DNA of 64,000 nucleotides from Terriglobia bacterium (GTDB lineage Bacteria > Acidobacteriota > Terriglobia > Bryobacterales > Bryobacteraceae). The notes under the pieces were generated by a model. The model did not search any database. It was not told the DNA's origin and saw only the letters and a program-made list of their open reading frames with translations. Where the stretch lies: positions 1-64,000 of the forward strand of contig JAIQFN010000019.1 of NCBI GenBank assembly GCA_020073265.1, written 5' to 3'. Positions 57,643-64,000 of the stretch are shown here, piece after piece. The first letter of the stretch is position 1. The number at the start of each line of letters is the position of its first letter. The translations under genes and the position numbers were made by a program.

Positions 57643-58365
57643 TCAGTGAGCCGGCCCGTGCTCGTGATGGTAGTATCCGGACTCGCCGTACAGTGTCGCG
57701 AGCGCTTCCGGATTCAGCACTTGAACCGGCGCGCCCTGGCAGACCACGCTCTTGTTCAGGCACACTACTTTCTGCGCGTAGCGGTACACCACCGACAGAT
57801 CGTGCGAGATCAGCAGCAGCGACGTCCCGCGCTCGGTCTGAACGCGATGAAGGAGCGCATAGAGGTTCTCTTCGAATCCCGCATCCACGCCGGCGGTCGG
57901 CTCGTCGAGCAGCAGCACACCAGGATGCTCCAGCATGGCCCAGGCCAGCAGCAAACGCTGCGTTTCGCCGCCCGACAATTCAGCCAGGTTTTTTCGCAAT
58001 ACGCTCCGGTCCAGACCCACCAGCGTCAGCTCGTGGTCCAGGTGCGCGACGAACTCCGCGCTGGGCCGCCAGAAACTGGGCGATTGCAGCAGGAAGAACT
58101 CCATGGCGGTTATGGGCGCGGAACGGTCCACCGAAAAGCGCTGCGGAACGTAGCCGATCTTCGTGTCCTGCCGCCAGCGGACCACGCCGGTGTGGGGCAG
58201 CAATCCCAGCAGCGCGCGAAACAGCACGGTCTTGCCGGCGCCGTTGGGACCCAGCACCGCGAGCGCTTCACCTGGCTGCAGTGAAAACGAAACGTCGCGC
58301 AGAATCTGAACGCCGTCCAGCGTCACGGAGAGGTTCTCTACTGTCAGGACCGGTTCATGACTCAC
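57643..58365 (-). CDS. Metal ABC transporter ATP-binding protein (ZnuC/MntA-like)
   Basis: A 240-residue ABC ATPase: Walker A GPNGAGKT near residue 38, the Q-loop VPQRFSVDR, signature LSGGETQRLLLAWAML, Walker B GVLLLDEPTAGVD and H-loop LLLISHDLS are all intact. The C terminus YYHHEHGPAH is His-rich and may bind metal. I chose GTG 58365, which overlaps the upstream stop as GTGA; the frame is open further but is a shadow. It pairs with the permease next to it. Confidence 0.92.
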   Translation of the reverse strand: MSHEPVLTVENLSVTLDGVQILRDVSFSLQPGEALAVLGPNGAGKTVLFRALLGLLPHTGVVRWRQDTKIGYVPQRFSVDRSAPITAMEFFLLQSPSFWRPSAEFVAHLDHELTLVGLDRSVLRKNLAELSGGETQRLLLAWAMLEHPGVLLLDEPTAGVDAGFEENLYALLHRVQTERGTSLLLISHDLSVVYRYAQKVVCLNKSVVCQGAPVQVLNPEALATLYGESGYYHHEHGPAH

Positions 58366-58922
58366 TTCTTGATGTACACCTCCGCCTCCGACGGCCGGAC
58401 CACGATCCGGTCCACTCCCTCGGCCAGCTCGAACGGCTCGTCGATCTTCGCGTTCGGATAGAGCGGCATGAAGAAAGTCTGAATCAGAAAATCCAACGGC
58501 GCGCCGCTCACCGCCAGTCCATTGAGTTCCACGCGCGTCAAGTGGACCGTGGCGCGGCCGTTCGCCGCTTGAATGCTGGCCGTCGCCCGCACCCGCTTCT
58601 CGCCCTGAATCAGCTTGGCCACCAGCCAACTGGTCTCGACGCCCGCGGCGTGCCGCAGTTTCAGAAAATCCACCAGCGCGTATCCGGTGGCGGTCCCGCT
58701 TCCAAGCTCGAGCCTCGGCTCTCGCAGTCCTTCCGGAACAATCTCCTTCGCCTTGGCGCGGCCCCAGGCATTCAGCTCCGCCAGGCTGAACACGATCACC
58801 GCACCCGGCTTGCAGTTCCCGCTTTCGATGACTTCGATCTTGCGGCTGACCCGCTCGACTTGCGGATCCGCCGCCAAGACAACAGCAGCTATGGCGAGCG
58901 CACTGAGAAGGCGTCTACCCAA
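58362..58922 (-). CDS. Hypothetical exported protein upstream of metal ABC transporter
   Basis: About 186 residues starting at TTG 58920-58922, with a signal peptide-like GRRLLSALAIAAVVLAADPQ. It contains ESGNCKPGAVIVFSLAELNAW and RVELNGLAVSGAPLDFLIQTFFMPLYPNA. I do not recognise a family. Its end overlaps the ATPase start by four bases, so it is probably translated with the transporter. The longer frame begins inside a palindromic repeat and is unlikely. The start is uncertain because no Shine-Dalgarno is visible. Confidence 0.65.
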   Translation of the reverse strand: MGRRLLSALAIAAVVLAADPQVERVSRKIEVIESGNCKPGAVIVFSLAELNAWGRAKAKEIVPEGLREPRLELGSGTATGYALVDFLKLRHAAGVETSWLVAKLIQGEKRVRATASIQAANGRATVHLTRVELNGLAVSGAPLDFLIQTFFMPLYPNAKIDEPFELAEGVDRIVVRPSEAEVYIKK

Positions 58923-58936
58923 GTCCCATGATAAGC

Positions 58937-58982
58937 GTGGCGCACGCACTCGTGCGTACCGCGCCGCCACTCATGGCGACGC
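58937..58982. repeat. Palindromic repeat family B, diverged copy 5
   Basis: GCACGCA-CTCG-TGCGTAC followed by GCGCCGCCA-CTCA-TGGCGACGC. Both hairpins are recognisable but each has mismatches. It lies between the hypothetical gene and the SYLF gene, which point away from each other. Confidence 0.8.
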
Positions 58983-59014
58983 TCGGTCTTGGTAGAATCA
59001 GCCTGGAGGAGAAA

Positions 59015-59683
59015 ATGAATAAGACCTGCCTTGCAATCGTTGCGCTGACCGGAGGCCTGCTCCAAGGTGCGGTGGCGCCGGATGCGCTGGACTCGACGGC
59101 CGACATGATGACCGAGATCATGTCCGCGCCGGATAAAGGAATCCCCCAGGATCTTTTGGGAAAGGCCCAATGTATCGTGGCCGTGCCGGGCGTCAAGAAA
59201 GGCGCATTCATATTCGGCGGAAAATATGGCAAGGGCTTCATGCTGTGCCGCAAGAGCAGCGGAGTGGGCTGGTCGGCGCCGGCCGCGGTTCGAGTGGAAG
59301 GCGGCAGCTTCGGTTTCCAGATCGGCGTCTCCGAGACTGACGTAGTGATGCTGGTGATGAATGAAGTCGGCGCCAAGAAGCTGCTGGCGAGCAAATTCAC
59401 ATTGGGCGCGGATGCCTCCGTCGCCGCCGGCCCGGTGGGACGCACGTCCTCAGCCGAGACGGATGCTCAGATGCACGCTGAGATCCTGACCTATTCGCGC
59501 TCGCGCGGTGTATTCGCCGGCTTGTCGCTGCAAGGCGCCACGCTGCGCCCCGACGACGATTGGAATAAAGAGCTGTACGGCAAAGCCATGCCCAACCGCG
59601 ACATCGTCATGGGCAGCACGCCCGCGCCTGCGTCCGCCGGGAAGTTGCTGGCGCTGCTCAACAAGTACTCGAGCCGCAAGTAA
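59015..59683 (+). CDS. SYLF (Ysc84-type) lipid-binding domain protein, exported
   Basis: 222 residues: signal peptide MNKTCLAIVALTGGLLQGAVA, then the SYLF core: LLGKAQCIVAVPGVKKGAFIFGGKYGKG, SSGVGWSAPAAVRVEGGSFGFQIGVSETDVVMLVM, SRSRGVFAGLSLQGATLRPD. Proteins of this family bind phosphoinositides or other lipids in eukaryotes; in bacteria the role is not settled. ATG 59015 is preceded by GGAGG. It stands alone between divergent and convergent neighbours. Confidence 0.93.
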   Translation: MNKTCLAIVALTGGLLQGAVAPDALDSTADMMTEIMSAPDKGIPQDLLGKAQCIVAVPGVKKGAFIFGGKYGKGFMLCRKSSGVGWSAPAAVRVEGGSFGFQIGVSETDVVMLVMNEVGAKKLLASKFTLGADASVAAGPVGRTSSAETDAQMHAEILTYSRSRGVFAGLSLQGATLRPDDDWNKELYGKAMPNRDIVMGSTPAPASAGKLLALLNKYSSRK

Positions 59684-59695
59684 CGAAGCCGGGCG

Positions 59696-61738
59696 TCAGG
59701 CCCCGAAGTTCGGAAGCTCGATCCAGCCCTCCGATGGGATCAACTCCACCGGCGCGCTGCCGTTGATGAGAGCGATCTGAAAGGACACCGGCTGGCTCTG
59801 CGAGCCGGGCAGAAGCCGGAAAGGTATCCGGGCCTCGAAAATTTTCTTCTGCGCGACCTCGACGGCCGGGTTGCCTAACAGCGAGATGTTTTCTTGCCCG
59901 GTCCGCAACTCGATCGCGGTGAACTCGGGCGCTGCCTCGAAATCCAGGCGCAGGTACAGGTTGTCCGCGTCCGAGCCGTAGAACAGATCGCGAACCATCT
60001 GCCTGCTGCCGTGCATCGATCCCGAACGCGTTTCGCTGCGATAGCGCCCCGCGCCCATCCACTCAAAATACGAAGTGACTTCGCCGTCGATCACCGCATG
60101 AATCGGGTTGTGCGGACGCTCCTGCGAATCGCGCGCCTCCATCATCAGGATGGGACGCGACAGCTCCTCGGGCGGCGCCAGGCCGAGCAGGCGGTACACG
60201 TTGGCCAAATGATCGCGATACAGCTCGTCGAACTCCACGCGGTTGTCGGAGTGATGCTCCGGCCCGTACCACCAGCACCAGTCGCTGCCCTCGGCGATCA
60301 TCAGTTCCTCGAACGCCAGACGGCGCTGCTCTTCCGGAACGCCCGCGGCCGCTTCATCGAACTTCTGGCGGGCGCGCAGCAGAAACTCCCAGGCCTTGTT
60401 GTCTTCCTGCGCGCCGATCCACACATCGAAGTTCGCATTGATCCACGAGCCGGGGAAGATATGATCCAGCGGCCGCGGTTGGTCGATGCGCAGCGCCTCG
60501 CTGACCGTCAGCGCATCCAGGTCGGACGCCTTGCTGATGCGCTCGTACAGTTCGCTGAGGAACGGCCGGCCGTTCTGGTAATAATATTCCCAAGCGTTTT
60601 CGCCATCCAGAATGATGGGGACCAGCACATCGCCACCGCTGGCCGCCACCAGTTGCGCGTTGGCGCGAATCCGTTCCAGAAACTGCTCGGCCGCCTCCGC
60701 CGCGCCCATCTTGGAGTAGACGAACCCCACCTGATCGCTCAGGAAGTGATCGCGGAAAATCATCCGGATCTCGCGGTTCTGCTGGCTCCAGAGATACGAC
60801 CGGTAAGTGGCGTCCGGGCCGGCCGTCTTGTGCAGCGTCTGCGCCAGCACGCCGTTGTCGCTGGCCGCCCACTCGAAGCCAGCCTCGGCCGCCAGTGCCA
60901 GCGCTTCATCGGAAACCGATCCCTCGGAAGGCCACAGCCCCACCGGCGCGCGCCCGAATTCACGCTGGATGAACTCGCGCGCGGTCTTCAACTGGTGCCG
61001 CGCATCTCCCGGATACAGGAAGCGGCTCGGCAACGGCACCTGCGGGTGCGACACGCCGGCGATGTTCGAATCGCACAGCAGCGGAAGAATCGGATGGTAA
61101 AAGGGCGTGGTGGAAATCTCAATCTGTCCCCGAGCGACGAACTCGCGGTACACCGGCACCACGCGAGCCAGTATCTCGCGTTGCTTGCGCACCATCAGCG
61201 CCTGGTCCTCGAGCGAGTAGCGGCGCTCCTTGGCGATCAGGCTTTTCACCTCGGCATCGTTCTCCTGGAACGTTTCGTCGAACCAGGCCACTTGCGACAA
61301 TACCTGCAGATCCCGAAAATCCTGCGGACCAAAGAGCCGGCGCGCGCGCTGCGGACTAGCGCCCGACTTCTGCCAGGCGTCGTACAGCTCGCCGTACCGC
61401 GGATAGCGATAGATCATCCGGCCGGCGTTGGCCTGGAAGAAATACTTGAGCACGAACTCCTGCTCGGCTTCAGTCAACTCATGCGCCGGTTTGACGGCGC
61501 AATCGAGAAACGGATCCGCCGCCCGGCCCGAAGCATACTCCTCGATCTGCACCACCATGGACGGAACCAGGTTGAAGGTCTGGTGCACCGCTGGAAAATC
61601 TTCCAGGATCTTCACCATCCCGTAGTAGTCTTTGAGCGAGTGAAAGCGCGTCCACGGGAGGCGGTACTCGCCGGTCACCAGATCCTTGTAGAACGGCTGG
61701 TGCATGTGCCAGACAAAGCAAAGATGGATACGCGGCAT
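59696..61738 (-). CDS. Glycoside hydrolase family 57 protein
   Basis: A 680-residue GH57 enzyme with the starting motif HLCFVWHMHQPFYKD. Further family blocks are GLWPSEGSVSDEALAL (candidate nucleophile Glu near residue 270), EWAASDNGVL with the acid Asp, and DGENAWEYYYQNG near 380. The C-terminal 150 residues are beta-rich. Family members are alpha-amylases, amylopullulanases or branching enzymes, so it probably works on glycogen or related alpha-glucan. It has no signal peptide, so it is cytoplasmic. A family-B palindrome precedes it. Confidence 0.93.
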   Translation of the reverse strand: MPRIHLCFVWHMHQPFYKDLVTGEYRLPWTRFHSLKDYYGMVKILEDFPAVHQTFNLVPSMVVQIEEYASGRAADPFLDCAVKPAHELTEAEQEFVLKYFFQANAGRMIYRYPRYGELYDAWQKSGASPQRARRLFGPQDFRDLQVLSQVAWFDETFQENDAEVKSLIAKERRYSLEDQALMVRKQREILARVVPVYREFVARGQIEISTTPFYHPILPLLCDSNIAGVSHPQVPLPSRFLYPGDARHQLKTAREFIQREFGRAPVGLWPSEGSVSDEALALAAEAGFEWAASDNGVLAQTLHKTAGPDATYRSYLWSQQNREIRMIFRDHFLSDQVGFVYSKMGAAEAAEQFLERIRANAQLVAASGGDVLVPIILDGENAWEYYYQNGRPFLSELYERISKASDLDALTVSEALRIDQPRPLDHIFPGSWINANFDVWIGAQEDNKAWEFLLRARQKFDEAAAGVPEEQRRLAFEELMIAEGSDWCWWYGPEHHSDNRVEFDELYRDHLANVYRLLGLAPPEELSRPILMMEARDSQERPHNPIHAVIDGEVTSYFEWMGAGRYRSETRSGSMHGSRQMVRDLFYGSDADNLYLRLDFEAAPEFTAIELRTGQENISLLGNPAVEVAQKKIFEARIPFRLLPGSQSQPVSFQIALINGSAPVELIPSEGWIELPNFGA

Positions 61739-61749
61739 AGGTTATGGGG

Positions 61750-61790
61750 GCACGCACTCCGGCGTGCCGCGTTCACATTCGCGTGAACGC
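61750..61790. repeat. Palindromic repeat family B, copy 6
   Basis: GGCACGC-ACTCCG-GCGTGCC followed by GCGTTCAC-ATTCGC-GTGAACGC. Both arms of each stem pair, although loops and some bases differ from other copies. It lies between the GH57 gene and the phosphoesterase gene. Confidence 0.82.
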
Positions 61791-61800
61791 CGTGAACAAT

Positions 61801-64000
61801 CTACCTTACGAACAAACTGCGCACCGGCGGAGGCGGGTCGGTGCCGCGAAGGGCCAGCCAAAGAATGTCGTTCATCTCGTCGTCGTCATTCAAGTCGGCC
61901 TCGCTGAAGTCGAGCCGCGCGGAACGGGCGGCAGTCGGCGAATTCCCGGGGTTGCGCTCTTCGAGCGAGATGCGCGGTTTCTCAGCCTGATAGGGCGCCA
62001 GCGACGCCTCTTTGGAAAAAGCATTGACCATGACCCTGGCACCCGCGTCGTAATGCGTCATCGGGCGAAGATGCAGGATCAACTCCATGGTTCTGAGCAC
62101 GGACGTGGTGTTGTACATGGTGCTGTCGATCCGGCCCGTGTGCGTGTACGGCGAAATCAGATAAACCGGCGCGCGATGCGAATCCACGTGGTCCGGCCCG
62201 TTCTGCGAGTCGTCTTCGACGACGAAAATCGCCAGGCTGCTCCAGAACTTGCTGCGCGAAAGCCCGTCCACGATCATGCCCAGGGCGTAGTCGTTATCGG
62301 CGAACGAAGAGAGCGGCGCGATCTTGCCGGGCGTGGTGCCGTTGGTGTGATCGTTGCCCAGCCGCATGATCAACAGTGCCGGCATGGTTCCAGTTTTCTC
62401 GAACTCCGCCAGATCCTCCAGAAACACCTGCGCGCGCTTCACGTCCGGGAAGTCCACATCGAAGCCGCGATACCTGCGGTTGGTGACCTTGGCGAGCACC
62501 GGATCGCGCACGGTTTCGATTTCGACGCCATCATCTCCCGCGGTCTTCTTGTTCTGGGCCCAATAGCCGTAGTTGCGCATGGAAACGCCGCGCGCCGCCG
62601 CATTGGTCCACAGGTAGCCGGCCGGCGGATAGGCCGCGGGCTCGCCGCCTTCGAATCCATAAGCGGCGTGGCGCCGGGCGTACTGGCTGGGCCACAGCTT
62701 CTCGACGAAATCGTTCGAAATCGCCGATGTCGACCAGTTGTGCCCGTCGGCGCTCACGTCGCCGTTCACGTAGAAGTTGTCGAACAGCACGAACTCGCGC
62801 GCCAGCTTGTGATGATTCGGCCCGGCCTTCTCGGTGAACAGGCACAGCGACGGATCGCTCGCGCCCTTGCCGATATCGCCCAAAACCTGATCGTAGGTGC
62901 GATTCTCTTTGACGATGTACAGCACGTGCTGGATGGCGGGCGGGATCCCCTCCGGCCCGGCCTCCAGTTCGGCGTCGTTGTAGGGCGAATTGCGGCGCAC
63001 TTCCTGCGTGTAGCTTTGCAGCGCGTCGTCGGTGAACGGCGGAATGAACGACGCGGATCCCGTCTGAATGTTGGCCACGTACTGGTCGGTGCGCTCACCT
63101 TCGCCATTCTTCACGGCGCGCTTGGTCGGATTCGGCCCCCGCGGATTGGCGTAGGTACGCGATCCCTTTCCGTTCAACACCACCAGGCGACCATCGACGA
63201 GCGCCTTGACCGCGGTCGGATACCAGCCCGTGGGAATGAATCCCAGCACGTGGCTGCGCGACTCGGTGACGTCCACCACGCCGGTTGCGTTGGCATCGGA
63301 ACACACCACGTACAGGCGACTGTGATCGCCGCTCAACGCCAGCGCGCTGGGCGTCATCCCGAGAGGATGGGCGGGCGACGTGGACACGTTGATGGATTCC
63401 ACCACGCGCAGATCGCCGCCGTCGGACACCGCCACCGCGTAAACATTGTTCGTATTGGCGGCCGTGACAAAAATGCGCGCTTTCCATCCGGCGCCTTCTT
63501 CGGTTTCCGCCGCGCTGGCGCGATCGCGCCACAACATGTCGGTGGCATGCGCGCCCACTCGCAGCACCTGCAACTCGGCGCCGTCCGAGGTCTGATGACG
63601 CACCAGCGAGCCGTCCGCCCAACTGGTCACGAAGAACGCCTTGCCGTCCGGCTGAAACAAAATGCGGTAGGGCCGCCGCCCGGTCTTGAACTTCTCGATC
63701 AGCATGCCGGATTGGGGATTCACCACCAGGATCTGGTCGTGGTACAAGTCGCAGGCATACAGCAGCCGGCCATCCGGTGAGACGGCCACGTCGCCGATGA
63801 AATCGTGCTGCGTCTTCTCGGCTGCCTTCACCAGCTCGAACGTTCGCGCGGGCCGCAGCGCTCCGTTCTCATCCAGGGAAAACTCGAAGATCGACGCTTT
63901 GGAACCGCCGCCCACCCACAGTGTGCGCCCGTTCGGCGCGAGCGCCAGGCCCAGCCAGCCATCCGGAACCGGCGTGCGTCCCACTTGGCGGCCATCCTTG
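61801..64000 (-). CDS. Beta-propeller/phosphoesterase-family protein (5' end beyond window)
   Basis: At least 732 residues, open to the window edge. The N-terminal half has repeated strands typical of a YVTN/NHL-type beta propeller (VAVSPDGRLLYACDLYHDQILVVN; LSGDHSRLYVVCSDANATGVVDV). The C-terminal half, from KENRTYDQVLGD on, is a phosphoesterase-type catalytic domain (PF04185-like; FVLFDNFYVNGDVSADGHNW; LGNDHTNGTTPG; VVEDDSQNGPDHVDSHRAPVYLISPYT). Such Acidobacteria proteins are usually exported; the signal would lie outside the window. Substrates may be phospholipid or phosphate ester. Real function is untested. Confidence 0.85.
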   Translation of the reverse strand, partial: KDGRQVGRTPVPDGWLGLALAPNGRTLWVGGGSKASIFEFSLDENGALRPARTFELVKAAEKTQHDFIGDVAVSPDGRLLYACDLYHDQILVVNPQSGMLIEKFKTGRRPYRILFQPDGKAFFVTSWADGSLVRHQTSDGAELQVLRVGAHATDMLWRDRASAAETEEGAGWKARIFVTAANTNNVYAVAVSDGGDLRVVESINVSTSPAHPLGMTPSALALSGDHSRLYVVCSDANATGVVDVTESRSHVLGFIPTGWYPTAVKALVDGRLVVLNGKGSRTYANPRGPNPTKRAVKNGEGERTDQYVANIQTGSASFIPPFTDDALQSYTQEVRRNSPYNDAELEAGPEGIPPAIQHVLYIVKENRTYDQVLGDIGKGASDPSLCLFTEKAGPNHHKLAREFVLFDNFYVNGDVSADGHNWSTSAISNDFVEKLWPSQYARRHAAYGFEGGEPAAYPPAGYLWTNAAARGVSMRNYGYWAQNKKTAGDDGVEIETVRDPVLAKVTNRRYRGFDVDFPDVKRAQVFLEDLAEFEKTGTMPALLIMRLGNDHTNGTTPGKIAPLSSFADNDYALGMIVDGLSRSKFWSSLAIFVVEDDSQNGPDHVDSHRAPVYLISPYTHTGRIDSTMYNTTSVLRTMELILHLRPMTHYDAGARVMVNAFSKEASLAPYQAEKPRISLEERNPGNSPTAARSARLDFSEADLNDDDEMNDILWLALRGTDPPPPVRSLFVR

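Noticed and set aside
58923-58970. ATG 58970 start for the protein upstream of the metal transporter
   Set aside because: The added residues are encoded by a family-B palindrome; a TTG at 58922 directly before the signal peptide is more likely.

Overview
The window comes from a high-GC bacterial chromosome, most likely an acidobacterium of the Bryobacterales/Solibacter lineage. The best evidence is two large secreted proteins carrying the TIGR03437-type domain (an extracellular domain expanded in Candidatus Solibacter), a Planctomycete/Acidobacteria-style secreted cytochrome c protein, a glycoside hydrolase family 57 enzyme next to glycogen metabolism, and dense intergenic palindromic repeats. 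The assignment is inferred from protein families; no 16S gene is present.

Layout. 1-3.4 kb: end of an IS630-type transposase, glgB and an adenosine-deaminase-type gene. 3.5-7.7 kb: a GT-C-like membrane protein, then a tight minus-strand folD-coaE-htrA operon. 7.8-9.7 kb: a probable selenoprotein, namely a secreted TlpA/AhpC-like redoxin whose first active-site Cys codon is an in-frame TGA followed by a SECIS-like hairpin. Beside it lie an orphan antitoxin with the tail of its lost toxin and a member of a paralogous STGPRT family. 9.8-16.3 kb: a GNAT protein, an 84-85 bp tandem repeat and a fadN-fadA-fadE beta-oxidation operon. 16.3-22 kb: a P-loop kinase, an MDR oxidoreductase, a sugar-binding lipoprotein, purS, a Flp pilin, a metallo-beta-lactamase-fold gene coupled to purB, and a stand-alone receiver protein.

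22-28.5 kb: a minus-strand translation block in the order rpsL-rpsG-fusA-tuf-rpmG-trnW-secE-nusG-rplK, which ends after rplK instead of continuing into rplA-rplJ-rplL-rpoBC. 28.5-31.8 kb: secreted cytochrome/hypothetical pair, DUF2277 and a STAS protein. 31.9-36 kb: a nucleotide-sugar dehydrogenase and an Mla-type lipid transport operon (permease, an ATPase lacking two catalytic residues, and an MCE protein with five repeats exactly 34 residues apart). 36-38.6 kb: an HpnK-like deacetylase, a Tat-exported double-cupin protein and a small membrane protein. 38.7-44.3 kb: the rimP-nusA-infB-DUF503-rbfA operon behind a terminator-like leader hairpin.

44.4-54.1 kb is an accessory region: an alpha/beta hydrolase with a duplicated 3' fragment, two TIGR03437 proteins, a secreted TIM-barrel-like protein with a frameshifted signal peptide, AT-richer DNA, a second STGPRT paralogue, and a frameshifted DUF4160 gene next to DUF2442. 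54.4-64 kb: hemE and protoporphyrinogen oxidase, a metal ABC transporter without a binding protein, a SYLF protein, a GH57 enzyme and a beta-propeller/phosphoesterase protein running off the window.

Three palindromic repeat families are scattered between genes. Two of them show compensatory base changes between copies, so the hairpin itself appears to be conserved.
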